Source: Acestrorhynchus altus (taxonomy: Eukaryota > Chordata > Actinopteri > Characiformes > Acestrorhynchidae). From it: a stretch of 64,000 nucleotides of DNA. Where the stretch lies: the NCBI GenBank assembly GCA_034509495.1, contig CM067508.1, positions 26,119,886-26,183,885 of the forward strand. Direction: 5' to 3'. Positions 1 through 11,597 of this stretch are shown piece after piece (positions within the stretch are counted from its first letter, which is position 1; the number at the start of each line of letters is the position of its first letter). The notes under the pieces were generated by a model. It did no database searches. It was not told where the DNA came from and saw nothing but the letters and a program-made list of their open reading frames with translations. The translations under genes were made by a program, and so were the position numbers.

Positions 1-224
1 CCACTGCACCACTGCAGAAAAAGGCAACAGTGGCTTGGTTAGAATGACTTATTCTATTCAGAATGGCAATTCATCAGAATGACCGTACTGCTTCTCCCAG
101 GCCAATGATGTGCCCACTCTCTAAGTCAGCTGGGCAAAATGTCTTCGTGTACATCATAGAGGCATGTCAGCAGTCATCGATATCTCACCAAGAGTGGCCT
201 TTGAGAGCCTTTTTATACGTCAGC

Positions 225-285
<61 letters not shown>
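225..285. repeat. ATCT tetranucleotide microsatellite
   Basis: About 15 uninterrupted units. The plus-strand open frame across it (repeated SIYLSIYL) is an artefact of the repeat. Confidence 0.95.
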
Positions 286-744
286 ATTTATTTTTCTCAA
301 TAAGCATTATTGAATATTGGACATCCCTATTTAATATGATACAATTTGGAATGCTTGTGGAAGTAGTGCCTGTATATCTGCCTGTTTTCACCAATGGACA
401 CAGTTTACATGCATTCTTAACAATACAATGTTTTCGTGTTCAATAATTCAGATCAATTTGTGCTATTTTGTTATGTTAAAATGTTCCCAATCAGTACAAT
501 TGATTTGTAAAAAGCCTAGTCACTGGAGTGGGGCTGCATGCATAACATAAGCCCTGACCCCTTTCAGTCCACTTTACTCTGATAAGATGCATCCAGATGC
601 CTGGATGACAGTGGTTTCAAGGACATATGAGTGATTAGAGATCCTCTGAAGTGGCCTACTGCTGACACAAATTTCAATTCTGATGCACTCCAAAATATAA
701 AAATGCACAAAATACTTTTCATTGAATTGAATCACAATTAAATA

Positions 745-1163
745 CACTATATGTCCAAATATGTATGGACACCTTTTGAAATGAATAAATTCAGTTACTT
801 CAAGTTGCACCCATGCTGACACAGATGTGCAGATGCACACACACAGCTCGTCTAGTCCCTGTAGAGAGGTATTGCCTATAGAACAGGAGTAGATAAATAT
901 GAATCTATTGTCACCATGTCAGATGTGGGCTAGATGGATAAAAAAACAGCAGTGAACTGTGGCCCATTTGAACTGTGTTCTCTGAAATCATTGTTCTACA
1001 TCCAGTACTTTCGTGTTGGGGAGTTGGTGATGAGGTGGGGTGGTAATCATCCAACATTCTGACATCACTAATGCTCTTCTCACTGAATGCAATGAAATTA
1101 ACTCTTTTAGTAAAAAAAAAAAAAAAGAATGAGTAGTGTCCCAGTACTTTTGCCTATATAGTG
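745..1163 (-). mobile_element. TA-flanked MITE (GGACAAAAGTATTGGGAC family), copy 1
   Basis: Inverted ends CACTATATGTCC... and, reversed, CACTATATAGGCAAAAGTACTGGGACAC. A TA precedes the left end. The interior holds the CACACAGCTCGTCTAG, CTACAGGG-type and TGGGATGAGG-type blocks in the same order as the other copies. No coding capacity. Confidence 0.7.
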
Positions 1164-1271
1164 CTGGTTTCTTCATTAACACAAAGTTATACCAATTTGT
1201 AATTTATGTTATTACTAACATGATCAAAAAAATCATCTACAGACAGTTAGATGGCAATGTGAGTGCCTCAC

Positions 1272-2099
1272 CTGCTATGGGTGGTCCTAACAGTCCTCCA
1301 CTGCTGCGGATGAGCATGAAGAAGCCTAGTGCGCTGCCTAGCCTATTCACACCCACCACCTCGGCAAGCACAGTGATGTGGATGGACACGGTGGCTCCGA
1401 ACACCATGCCATAGGCAGCACTGAACACGGCAAGCTGGGTAAAGGTGGTGGCCAGTGGACAGAGCAACAGGACCAGACCCAGCAAGAAGACAGTTACTGT
1501 CAGCTGATTAACTGTCTCCACCAGCCTCAGGTTGGCCACCCAACCGAAGAGAAGGCGGCCAGAGAGGTCCAGAGCTGCTGAAATGGACATGAGGGCAGCT
1601 GCCTGATATTCCTCTATGCCCCGGCTTTGGGCGTATGGCACCAGGAACAAAGCTGGAGCAAAGAAACCCAGTGCCGCAAAGATGCCAAACATGGAGTACA
1701 CCATAAAGTGAGGGTTAGTGATGAGTGTGTAGTCTACATAGTGCAGGACTTTTCTCTTAAGAGCTTCTGACCTGCTACTGGTCTTCTGTAGATCTGTGTG
1801 TGTCTTTGATAGTCCCTCCAGCTCTAGTCTGTCCTCTTCTGCTGGATGTTTTCTGACTGGGTCATTGAGGGGTCTCAGCAGTGCCCCACAAACACACAGG
1901 TTGAGCTGTACTGCTCCCAGCACAAGCATGGCACCCCTCCAGGAATACTCATCCACCAGGAGCTGGAAAAAAGGCGTGAAGAGGAAGGTGATGATGCACT
2001 CACCAGCACTGGCCAGAGCATTGGCAAAGGGTCGTCTTTTCTCAAAATAGCAGCCCAGCATGGTGACAGTGGGAGTCCATGTCAGGGCATAGCCAAAAC
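1272..2099 (-). CDS. SLC16-like gene, third coding exon (largest)
   Basis: 828 bp between acceptor GTCTGCAG|GT and donor GCAG|GTGAGG. It codes the second SLC16 signature, TM5-TM6 (ending CVCGALLRPL), the central loop with clustered Glu/Lys/Arg, and TM7 to about TM11, ending GGLLGPPIAG. A large exon covering the central loop and C-terminal half is usual in SLC16 genes. The open frame is free of stops throughout. Confidence 0.88.
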
Positions 2100-5000
2100 C
2101 TGCAGACAATAGAGCAGATATGCCAGTAGATCACATGAACAATGAGAACAGTGGTAGGTCAGAGGCAGGAATATTTTTTTTTTTGATAATTGGGATATTT
2201 TTGTAGTATCAGAAACTCAGAAATGCTCATGAAGGCAAATCACCAACTTCCTGTTTGAGAAATTCTATTAAAAGATCACTAGATTGTTCAGTGACCCAGA
2301 GGTGGAATACTGTGAGTGAAACATGCAGCGCTTTGTAATAATAAGCCTGAACTTCTCGATCTGTTACACGATCAATGGAGAACACCAAGACAGCCCATCA
2401 CCAACACCAGAAAACTCAAGAACATCAAAATCCAAAACGTCAACCACTGGGGCATGGAACAGCTTTATACTGAACCCTGCAAAAATGGAGCAGTGCTCAA
2501 GTTCTGCACAAAGGCACATGTACAAATTTTGGGCCACCTAAAAATTTCATGCCTCACCTCATTTATAAATGAGCACTACAGTATCTGTGCATCGCTATCG
2601 ATTCACAGGCCTTGGCATTGTTCTAACCTTATAGCATCCACAGTTCTCCAAGACCTGTAGGGCAACAGCAATTGTGATGAAGAGTATCTGGCTTTACAAG
2701 CCAATAGTAGAGGTTTAATTAGGAATTTGCAAATATTGTACAGAGGATATTAATCCCATACTTTACTTTTCAGATTCTTGTCCAAGATTTTTGTAAGAAC
2801 TGGTAATTAACTAAACTATTATTAGAATTAATTGACCACATATATTACATGTCAAATTTTTTTTTTTTTATTTACCTTTTTTCAGTAGTCCACTGGCAGT
2901 ACTGCATGACTAAGACAAGCCTGCTGTTCTTATTTTGCCACCTGAGCAATGACTTTCTTACTGCCACTCTACCTTGTAACAGTTATTGATTGAACATATA
3001 TCGATTCCCATTATATTTCTTATGCCATCCACTAAGGTGCAGTGCAGGTGTAAATTCTCAAGCCAGTGGGAGCATAAGCTTTCCAGCATAATGTGCTGCA
3101 AAAAGGTTCATTTTCCCAAGTCTTCAAGTGCACATTACTGGCAGTCAAGTGGTCAATGGAATATAGGCCTGTAAATATAGTTCTGTACTGTTCTGCTGAT
3201 AATAATTAACAAATAATAACTAATAATTTAATTAATTAATGTATTTTTAATTTATATTATCATAATTTTAGTTATAATATATTATATAATGGATGTACAG
3301 TGCTAGAAAGTATTCACAGTATTCAAAGTTTCCCCCATTCTTCTTTGCAGAACCGCTCAAGCATCATTAGATTGGATGGGGAGCATTGGTGCACATTCAT
3401 TTTTAGATATCTCCAGAGATGTTCAATCAGGTTCAAATCTGGTTGGGACACTCAATTTGTTCTGAAGCCACTCCTTTGTTATCTTGGCTGTGTGCTTAGG
3501 GTCATTGTCCTGTTGGAAGATAAACTGACTAGTCTCCCAGTTCCTGCTGCAGAAAAACATTCCCACAACATGATGCTGCAACCACCATGCTTCAAAGTAG
3601 GAATTGTATTGGCTAGGTGATGAGCAGTTTCCTCCAGAAATGATGCTTGACATCCAGTCCAAAAAGTTCAGTCTTGTTGTTTCCTTTAGGTGCCTTTTGG
3701 CTGAAGAGAGGCTTCTGTCTGACCAATTTACCTTACAGGCCTAATTGATGGAGCACTACATCTGCGATTGTCTTTTTGGAAGGTTCCCCTCTTTCCATGG
3801 AGCTACTTTGGAACTGTGTCAGATTGACCATTGGGTTCTTAGTTGCCTCCCTAACTAAGACCCTCCTACCATGATCATTCAGTTTGGCCAGCTCTAGGAA
3901 GAGTCCTGGTGATTCCAAACATCTTCCATTTACAGATGATGGATGTCACTGTGCTCACTGGGACCTTCTATGAAACAGAATGTTTTCTGTACCCAGATCT
4001 GTGTCTCAATACAATCCTGTCCTTGTAGGTCTACAGAAAATTCCTTCTTTCCAGACTTCATTGCTTGGTTTTTGCTCTGATATGCACTGTCTACTGTGTA
4101 CAACAAGTGTGTGCCTTTCCAAATCATGTCCAATTTACCACAGGGGTCCAATCAAGCTGTAGAAACATCTGAAAGATGATGAGTGGTCTTATTTACTTAT
4201 TTATTTTTGTGGGTTTTTTTTTTCCTGTGGGATATTGTGTATAGATAGTTGAGTGAAAAAATGAATTAAGTCAAAACTGCACCAATGCTTAAACAAGTCT
4301 TTAAGTAGACAGTAAGGAAATCCCTTCAGGAAAATGACATAATCATCAGCATGCAGTTCAGCTAGTGCCCTGGCATCTAGACAAGCACTTCAAAGCTTCG
4401 ACATGCAGATGTTAGCTCTATGTCTCATTTGTGCTGTACTAAAGGTCTTTGAAGAACCTGTGGGTTTTATGTATAAATGTGATAAAGTTTGTTTATGTTT
4501 ATGGACACCCTAACTTTGTACATTATATTCATATGAAGTTTGTTTGTACATCTCTTTTCATGGTTATTGTAGGTTTTGTACATGGTGGGATATAGTAAGC
4601 AGTTTAACACTCTTAGTGGAAGGTACTCTATTCATTTAATTCTAATCAAATGTTTACAAATCCATAACTGTTACAACCTCCCAAACATGCAGCTCCAAAT
4701 ACATTTGGTCCAGTGTTTGCATCAGGTCCCTGTCACTGAATGATCCAAATATCAGCCACTTCAGGGTCTTGTTCAAAAGATCTCCCTTCACCAATCCTTC
4801 CTCCAATGTCTGGAGGAAATTCCCAATTTACTCAAATTGATTGGCTAAGGAAATAATGGGAACTAGTTGAGCTGTATGTGCTGACCAATGACTAGTTTCA
4901 TTAAAAGGCCCTTTAGTTATTACTGTATGATTTTTCAGATTTGAATTTTTTTTGTCTTTTTCATCTAAACCAGCCATTAGGGGTGTATTTTGTACACTAC

Positions 5001-8000
5001 TGGTGCCAGTCCCAAGACCAGATAAATGGTGGGGGTTGCGTCAGGAAGGGCATCCGGCATAAAACTTGTACCAAAACTATAATGCGGATCATAAATATGA
5101 TGATCCACTCTGGCAACCCCTAAAGGGAGCAGCCAAAACAAGAAGAAGGGGTTTTATTTTTGCATCTCAAAAGCCCTGACAGTTTACTGCTTACTTTTGT
5201 ACTGTTTGAGCTCACTTATTGGATGCATAAATGTCAGATTAAAACTGGAAAAACTGGGGTGCTTTAAAACCTGTGACTGGAAGTGTTGTGTCAGACCTAC
5301 TAGTGATTAAAAATTAGTCATGGAAACTGGATTCAGCGAAGACCTATATCCCAAAAAAACTCATCCCCGGTGCGCAAATGACCCCTTTATTTCTGACCCC
5401 ATAGAAATTTCATAATGTGCTTGTGTTTATGATGTGCATTCATTAGGGACACTTTTCCTTACCCGTCAGGAATCCCACAGTGATGTACATTTGGAACAGG
5501 TTTTGGGCGTACGCTCCAGCCACCATGCCCACGCTGCTCAGCAGTCCCCCCAGCATCACCACCACTCTGTGGCCAACACACGCACTCATTGCTGAGCCAA
5601 CTGGGGCTGCACCAGACACACACAGGGGACACCAGCCATGAAATACAGTACTGCAGAGAGCCAGGCGCACTGACAGCACATAAAACACCACTACGCTGAG
5701 GGGCACACTGAAGAGAATGGGACACCATTTAATATTTACAAAACCCTGCTCTGTTACTCTTCACTCAGCCGCACATTGTTTGACAGTGTGATTTTGCCTG
5801 AGGTTGGAAATCCCCCTATTTAACCATGGCATTTGACCAAAGCAATGAATAACATGATCTTCCATTCTCTGCAGCTCAGAGACACAACGGTAAGATTGTA
5901 TCTAGCCCATCTTTTACTAGTGAATATGCTCCATTGCCCAGGCTGTTTGTAGAGATAGAAGTGTGATGAAAGGTCTGCACAGAAGCACTTCTTGACATTT
6001 GTGGAGTTTGAGCTTATGAAATTCAAATTGGCTTTCTGCATGACGCCAAGATGTTCTTCATTGAGAATGCCACTGAGCAGCTGCCCTCTGCTGGTGAAAA
6101 ACATGGGAGCCAATCATGCAAATACAATCGTGCTGTGATGAAGATTTCACTCAGCCCAGGGAACCTGAGTGGGCTAGAAATATAATTTAAGATCAAAATG
6201 ACATTATAAAGCGATTAACCTGAGCTCAAACCACATCTCACTGGGAACAGAGAAGGTCAAGAGAAAAGACGAGTAAATTGTCTAAATTAAGACCTTAAAC
6301 ATTACGTAAAGCTGCTGTGTAAGATGTTTAATAATGTATTAATGGGGTCTTATAATGTCAAATTTGATTTACCTTGGCATAGTTATATAATGAAAGTTTA
6401 GTACATGGAACTGAACTCAGAATGGTTTTGGAACCGGTGCTGCTTCTGAGGCAGAACAAATGCAACTGGTTCATACAATTACAAATTAAAATACACAGTG
6501 GGAAGGCTGTAGATCTGCTCCTGAGAGCTTTATATGTGGATGAAAGGTGTGCAATTCAGTTACAGATTTTGCTGTTTGTTTTTTAAGATATTCTATTTTA
6601 TTTTGGTGTTGTTTTCTCTGAAAACTGGAAAAGAAGCCAGCATTTTCTTAGGTATCTTAGTTTGCATTGCCTAACTAGTTTCTGAACATGAGTGACAGCA
6701 TTTTCTGCACTAAAGCTGTGTTTACATAATGGAATTAAAGACCAGTGTCTTAGTGATGGGACTCTCCTTGCTGGAATGCAGAAAGGACAGGTTTTGTGGA
6801 ATGCTGCTTTAGAAGCTGCTTAGCTAGTTTTGCCAGGCAGGCTTTGAGAAACCAACACTCTATAAAGCACCGGCCATTGATTATTTTAATCTGTAAATGT
6901 CTGAAACAATTGCATTCCTTCTGCCTCAGAAGTAGAGCTGCCTCCAGAACCATTTTGATTAGTGATTTTGCACATGAGCTGGAACTGACTGTGAACTCAA
7001 ATACTGTACCTTAAACAAAATCAAAATCCTTAAACTGCTTCATTAAAGTCTTGATATATCTGTTCATTCTAAAATGTACATAAATCCAGCCCAGTAGAGA
7101 AAGACCTAGTAAAAGCTTGCAAAATGCCACAGTGACGTTTGGAACATACAGTGGTGTTGATACTGGAGAGCAGCTCATTGTTATATGAATGCAGGTAGCT
7201 ACATGGCTTTTCCTGTGCCAGCATCTGCAAAAGGGGAGCTCAGTGACACTACCTTAAAATCATGTCTGAAATATCATATTTACTAGTGGGAAACTCTTGC
7301 TTTTTCTACATGGCCTAACTTTTGGACTTCATGGTGGCTGCTAATATGGACGCTGCAAAAGATGCTCATTGTGATTTCAGTATATAATGAATGCCAACGA
7401 TTTGTACTGCATGTTGTTATACTTCTGTTTTTAAGCAACAACCTGTGACAACAAGCAATTTATAACAAGGTTAAAGACTTAAGCAATAACAAAATAATTA
7501 CAAAAACAAAAATATAAACATGAACTTTTTTCCATGGTCTCCATTTTCATTTGACCAAAAACAAATCGAACACATTGAACATGTTGTAATTAGAACTCAT
7601 AAGTACGATATTCTGAGGAGGACTTGAAGGCAGCATAAGCAAAAGATGGACAAAAAGGAAACTGTGCTAGTCTAAAATCTAATATTAGACAGAATTTTTT
7701 TTTACTCGTAAGACTCGAGAAAACCAAACCCAGGGAAGCAAATGAGGGCAAGGCTGAAAGCTAACTGATTACAATTTCTTTATTTTGTGCCCCAACCAAA
7801 GTCCTGTAAAGAGATATTTCAGTTAAAAACCTGTTGCTAACAAAAGAAATTAGCAGCTACCAAACAGCACTGTCAACACAGTCAAACTTACTGGCTGCAA
7901 GCTTCTTTAAGCATGCCTATAAATGTGAAGGGTGAAGAAGGGCATACCTCCGATGTGTACAGTTGCAACAGAGATGGATGTAATCCATGAGCTGGCCGTC

Positions 8001-8161
8001 ACTGTAGTACCAAAGTAACGATGGATTTCCACATAAAAGACTCCGAAGGACTTGATCACACCAAATGTGAGCCCAAAGACGAGGAAAGTGGAGAGTACAA
8101 TGAACCAGCCGTAGCCTCCATCAGGAGGCCCGAGCACATGCCTCTGAACAGCTGACTCCAT
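1272..8161 (-). CDS. SLC16 (monocarboxylate transporter-like) gene, 3' end beyond the window
   Basis: Minus-strand gene of the SLC16/MCT branch of the major facilitator superfamily, expected in the plasma membrane to carry monocarboxylates or related small solutes, often with protons. Three coding exons (8161-7948, 5606-5463, 2099-1272) join with phase-1 junctions into 395 residues. Both SLC16 signatures are present: DGGYGW before TM1 (residues 14-19) and YFEKRRPFANALASAG after TM4 (from residue 137). About 11 of the usual 12 membrane segments are encoded. A charged cytosolic loop lies between the six-helix halves. The frame stops being supported after GPPIAG at donor 1271/1270, and no exon for the last helix and tail is visible at 1-1269, so the gene runs off the left edge. 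By eye it resembles MCT7, MCT12 and MCT13, and I cannot choose among them. The substrate is unknown. The ATG at 8161 is chosen because the signature follows at the normal distance. Confidence 0.88.
3299..4190 (-). mobile_element. Tc1-like transposon remnant in the SLC16 intron
   Basis: Minus-strand frames keep recognisable transposase pieces: AKLNDHGRRVLVREATKNP and GEPSKKTIADVVLHQLGL (3918-3733), then FIFQQDNDPKHTAK and TKEWLQNK (near 3510-3430). The pieces are in order but in different frames with stops, and a large middle section is missing. The right terminal repeat is not clear. Confidence 0.8.
4970..5147 (+). repeat. Dispersed fish repeat, LINE/SINE 3'-end type
   Basis: GGTTGCGTCAGGAAGGGC, ATCCGGCATAAAACTTG and GGCAACCCCTAAAGGGAGC followed by AAGAAGAAGG match a 3' tail I know from many teleost genomes. 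No coding or promoter part is visible, so it is probably a 5'-truncated retroposon. Confidence 0.5.
5463..5606 (-). CDS. SLC16-like gene, second coding exon
   Basis: 144 bp between acceptor TGGTGCAG|CC and donor GACGG|GTAAGG. It codes the TM2-TM4 region, including VGHRVVVMLGGLLSSVG, a well-conserved SLC16 stretch. The frame joins the neighbouring exons without a shift: G plus CC restores an Ala codon at the 5' junction, and G plus GT gives Gly at the 3' junction. Confidence 0.87.
5607..7947 (-). other. SLC16-like gene intron between coding exons 1 and 2
   Basis: Holds the long inverted repeat at 6419-6957. The rest shows no coding exon, RNA gene or recognised mobile element. Confidence 0.55.
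6419..6957. repeat. Long imperfect inverted repeat in the SLC16 intron
   Basis: About 80 bp at 6421-6500 is clearly similar to the reverse complement of 6875-6955. Both arms contain ATGGTT, then CTTCTGAGGCAGAA, then an ACAGATTAAAAT-like or ACAAATTAAAAT block. The spacer is about 375 bp. It could be a long-ended MITE or an inverted duplication. Confidence 0.6.
7948..8161 (-). CDS. SLC16-like gene, first coding exon
   Basis: Starts at ATG 8161 and codes 71 residues plus one base, ending at donor GAG|GTATGC. It holds the DGGYGW signature and TM1, continuing through VIKSFGVFYVEI into the start of TM2. Stretches upstream contain possible acceptors (near 8191 and 8265), so a separate 5' UTR exon is likely but not located. 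Confidence 0.85.
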
Positions 8162-8362
8162 CTCAGTTACAGCTTGTGTTTACAGGGTCATCTGGCTTCT
8201 AGGAGAACACATTCACCAGGGAATATCCATTACAACTTGTGTGTCAGGCATATGATTACATTGGAAACTGGAAAAGATGCTGATATCCTCAAAAAGAAAA
8301 ACAAACACTCAGAATTACATGAAGGACAAATGTAACTTCTTCACATGGCACATAAACCCCTT

Positions 8363-8363
<1 letters not shown>

Positions 8364-8412
<49 letters not shown>
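8364..8412. repeat. GATA tetranucleotide microsatellite
   Basis: About 12 units, directly next to the LTR-like element at 8414. Confidence 0.95.
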
Positions 8413-8413
8413 T

Positions 8414-8758
8414 TGTCAGGGTTGTGTGCTGAACAGATGATTTGAGGAAACTGAAGTACTAGCAGGGTTGAGGATTTAATAAACAAACACTAAACAAACA
8501 GAACTCTAACACAAACCAGGCAAAAAGGAAATACAGGAGATACAAGGACACACATTCAAGGACTAACCAAGGCCGACTGAGATGAAGGGAACATAGCACA
8601 CACCTGGATCACAATCATGACAGGGCAGGGTTACAGTTCAGACACAGCTGGGAATGGGTGGAAACAAGACCAAAACAAGACAGGTGCTTAGAAGCACATG
8701 GGAAGTAAACAAGGACAAGATGGGGTGACCAGGACATGAACAGGACAAATATGTGACA
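8414..8758 (-). mobile_element. LTR-like copy related to the solo LTR at 19.5 kb
   Basis: Starts TGTCAGGG and ends TATGTGACA. It shares ordered blocks with 19465-19764: the GTGCTGAACA block, GCAGGGTTGAG followed by TTTA-rich sequence, and the AGAAGCAC block before the end. No matching flank duplication is seen; the left flank is the GATA microsatellite. Confidence 0.6.
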
Positions 8759-9357
8759 ACTTTCCAAAGTTTCCTTTGGTTATCGGCATTTGCAATATTA
8801 TATGACACTGTTTCCAAAACAGTAAGGGCTTAATGTTTAATATACTCTGCATTACTTAGGATAGAATTGCCACGACTTTCTGGCAAGAGAGCAAAGCATG
8901 AAGGCTACTTTTTTTTATTAATGTTTTAATGTTTAATAATGATTCACATTTAAAAGGAAAGAAATAAAATCACATTTTAGAGTTCTGGAATTTTTGGGAA
9001 AGACACATCTATACTAAACCCAGTGCAATGGGAGTGAAATGTGAAATGTGTAGATAACATTGTGGAACTGCAATGGGTAATCAAATGCATAGTTGAGAGA
9101 ACTTTGCTGGAGTACCACAGGGGAAATGAATTACTTCACCAGTCATTATCTCAAAATGCCACAACAGTTGGCTAATTATACACCATACGTTATACAGCTA
9201 AGTATTAATCATTCATTTACTAATGAAGTGGTCTGCACACAAGCCGACGCACATCTGTAAGTAAGCCTACAATAGAAAAATGGACATTTAAAACACGCAG
9301 TATTTCTTGGCATGGTTCATAGGGGTACACACTTCATTTCTCACTCCCAAAACTATA

Positions 9358-9438
9358 CACTATAGGTCCATATGCTTGTGGACACCCATTAAAAATGAAT
9401 GCATTCAGCTATTGTAGGTTGCACACATATTTGTAAGT

Positions 9439-9488
<50 letters not shown>

Positions 9489-9743
9489 CTTGAGGTTACC
9501 TAGTACCTATAGAAAAGAACTACCAATAGAATAGGACTCTCTGGAGAAGATAAATATGAACATAGTGGCACTTTGCCTAAAGCCAGGTGTGGGTAAGAGG
9601 GATACAACCCCCCATCCCTTACTCTCAATGAATGATGAATTGGGTAGCTGTGGAGTGAGATGGAGTGATGACTATCCTGACCTTTCTAATGCTAGTAACG
9701 CCAAAGAGAGTGCACATGTCCGATTGCTATTTTCCATATAGTG
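9358..9743 (-). mobile_element. TA-flanked MITE, copy 2
   Basis: Ends CACTATAGGTCC and, reversed, CACTATATGGAAAA, with TA on both sides (9356-9357, 9744-9745). The internal CACA-rich block has expanded into a microsatellite (9440-9487). Confidence 0.7.
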
Positions 9744-9781
9744 TAACTTGCACATTATTTTTATATTCAGATCACTTAGAG

Positions 9782-9952
9782 CAGTGGTCCATTGTCCTGC
9801 ACGTTTTAGAGCTTTCCCTACTTCCAGCACACCTGATCCAACGAATGAACTACCCGACGAGCCCTCACTCAGAAGAACTGAGTGTGCTACAGTAGGAAAG
9901 CTTTAAAACCTACATGGCAGTCGTACTCCAGGGCCAGGATTGAGAACCACTG
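9782..9952. mobile_element. hAT-like MITE
   Basis: 171 bp with inverted ends CAGTGGTCCATTGTCCTG and, reversed, CAGTGGTTCTCAATCCTGG. CAGTGGT-type ends are common in fish hAT MITEs. The expected 8-bp duplication is not preserved. Confidence 0.6.
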
Positions 9953-10613
9953 ATTACAGCATCTACTAAATAGGTCTTACAGATAATAACAGAACAAAAG
10001 ATTTACTCTTTCATTTAGAGGCTTGACGATTTGCATGACCCTACCTTCACATTGTACAGGAGCGGCTGAGAAGGTCAAGAACTGGTCAAAGCCAATGTTG
10101 GTTGTTTACTCTTTTGTTGGTAGTACTGCTGTCTAAGAAGCTCCATGACTCAAACGCATTGAAATCCACAAACACATTGCAGCCTAACTCACGTGCCCTT
10201 TCACACCACATGCTGGCCCAGCCTCTCAGACGGAGCTTACACAGGCTCTTTGAGGATACAAAGGTCACTGCAGACAGCAAACAGACAGGCCGTGTGCAGG
10301 ACCCAACAAGAACAGGAGGAAGGAGATTCATAGTGAAGAAAAGTGGAAGAAATATATGGTACATCACAAAACACTTCCATAGCCTACATGGACACACTTC
10401 AGACATACTGTGGATGTTATACTGAGACACCCTCTGCCAATCACAGCAAAATCCTGTATGCACCATGCATACAAGGTTTTTGTTTATTTGTTGGTTTTTT
10501 TATTTTGTCCCAATTTTGTCCCAATTTGGAAGTGCCAATTACCCAACTCCTATCACATACGATGCTCCCATGATGCTTCCATGTTATGATGGAAATACAA
10601 GGCAGATATTTGG

Positions 10614-10920
10614 TGTCATGCATCTGTCCAATTTGGCTCCTCTGTCAGTCCATTCACATCATCTCTTCTGTTTTGTTTTGGTTTCCCCACATGCTTTTTA
10701 GCAAGTGTTTTGTTTTGTTTTGGTCTTGTCTCCGCACTTGCTCCACCCCATCACCATATGTGTCTCATTTGTAACCCCTAGTCCTTAGTCCTGGTCAGCT
10801 TTTGTTTGAATGTCAGTATGTGTACTCAGCATGTGCATTTTGTTTTTGTATTCAGATGTTCATGTTTAAATCTTCTAAACCCCACAAGTACATCCACCTC
10901 CCTTCATCTGCTCGGTGACA
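10614..10920 (+). mobile_element. LTR-like copy in opposite orientation, upstream of an Ala/Ser-rich ORF
   Basis: Starts TGTCATGCATCTG and ends CTCGGTGACA. It is the reverse orientation of the LTRs at 8.4 and 19.5 kb and shares the TTTTGGTCTTGTCTCC and TGTCTCATTTGTAACCC blocks with them. A partial direct repeat of its middle part recurs at about 11598-11730, so this could be the 5' LTR of a small element with a truncated 3' LTR. Confidence 0.5.
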
Positions 10921-10938
10921 GAAAAGCTGACATAATAT

Positions 10939-11580
10939 ATGGATTTAGTGGGGTTCTCTGGATTTGAAGGGACCCGATTAGCAATCCACCACACACCCTT
11001 CGGCATGGGTCCAGCTCCAAAGACTATGGTGGTGTCACACGTCAAACCTGCCCCACAGTCTACAGCATCAGCTGCATCAGCTCCAAAGTCAAAGGCAGCA
11101 GTAGCTGCCCCTGCTCCAAAATCTATGGAGGCGTCAGCTTCTCATGCTGCAGTGTCTATGGGGAAGTCTGCTGCCTGTACTCCAAAGCCTATAGTGGTGT
11201 CATCCACTGCAGATGTTACTGTGTCATCGGCGGAGTCACATGCCACATCTGCTCCAGCATCTGCATTATCAGATACATGTCCTCTGTACATGTCTCCTGC
11301 CACATCAGCTTTAGCATTGGAGACACCTACTGCATCAGCTTCAGCATTGGAGGCTCCTGCTGCATCAGCTTCAGTGTTTCAGTTTCAGTGTTCCACCATC
11401 AGAGGTGGTGCCCACTACCAGTGTTCCAGCATTGGATGTGTACCCCCCTTCAGGATTCCAGCATTGGAGGTGGTACCCGCCACCAGTATTCCAGTGTTGG
11501 AGGCAGCGCTTGCCGCACCAGCTATACTGTCCGCGGTTCCCACAGCATGTCAGCCAATAGACAGTTTTTCCCCTGTTTGA
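10939..11580 (+). CDS. Ala/Ser/Pro-rich open frame between LTR-like repeats
   Basis: 213 codons from ATG 10939, just after the LTR-like sequence. The product is dominated by Ala, Ser and Pro and is built of degenerate short repeats (units like SALALETPTASA and SASALEAPAASA). There is no transmembrane segment, no enzyme motif and no recognisable gag, protease or RT motif. It is probably the repetitive internal part of a non-autonomous LTR element, or a chance open frame in repetitive DNA. I do not recognise a family. Confidence 0.35.
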   Translation: MDLVGFSGFEGTRLAIHHTPFGMGPAPKTMVVSHVKPAPQSTASAASAPKSKAAVAAPAPKSMEASASHAAVSMGKSAACTPKPIVVSSTADVTVSSAESHATSAPASALSDTCPLYMSPATSALALETPTASASALEAPAASASVFQFQCSTIRGGAHYQCSSIGCVPPFRIPALEVVPATSIPVLEAALAAPAILSAVPTACQPIDSFSPV

Positions 11581-11597
11581 CCTCCAGAACTGTGTTT

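Larger units (their letters stand above)
2100..5462 (-). other. SLC16-like gene intron between coding exons 2 and 3
   Basis: Apart from the Tc1-like remnant (3299-4190) and the dispersed repeat (4970-5147), this is AT-rich intron sequence with no open frame of interest and no RNA gene that I can see. A very AT-rich stretch of TAATTAATTAAT type lies at about 3205-3290. Confidence 0.6.

Noticed and set aside
225..285. Regular repeats that might suggest a CRISPR array
   Set aside because: Simple microsatellites without spacers, in a vertebrate genome.
10086..10466. 126-codon minus-strand open frame
   Set aside because: No recognisable domain, and it crosses good internal splice signals. Only the short exon-like island inside it is kept as a lead.
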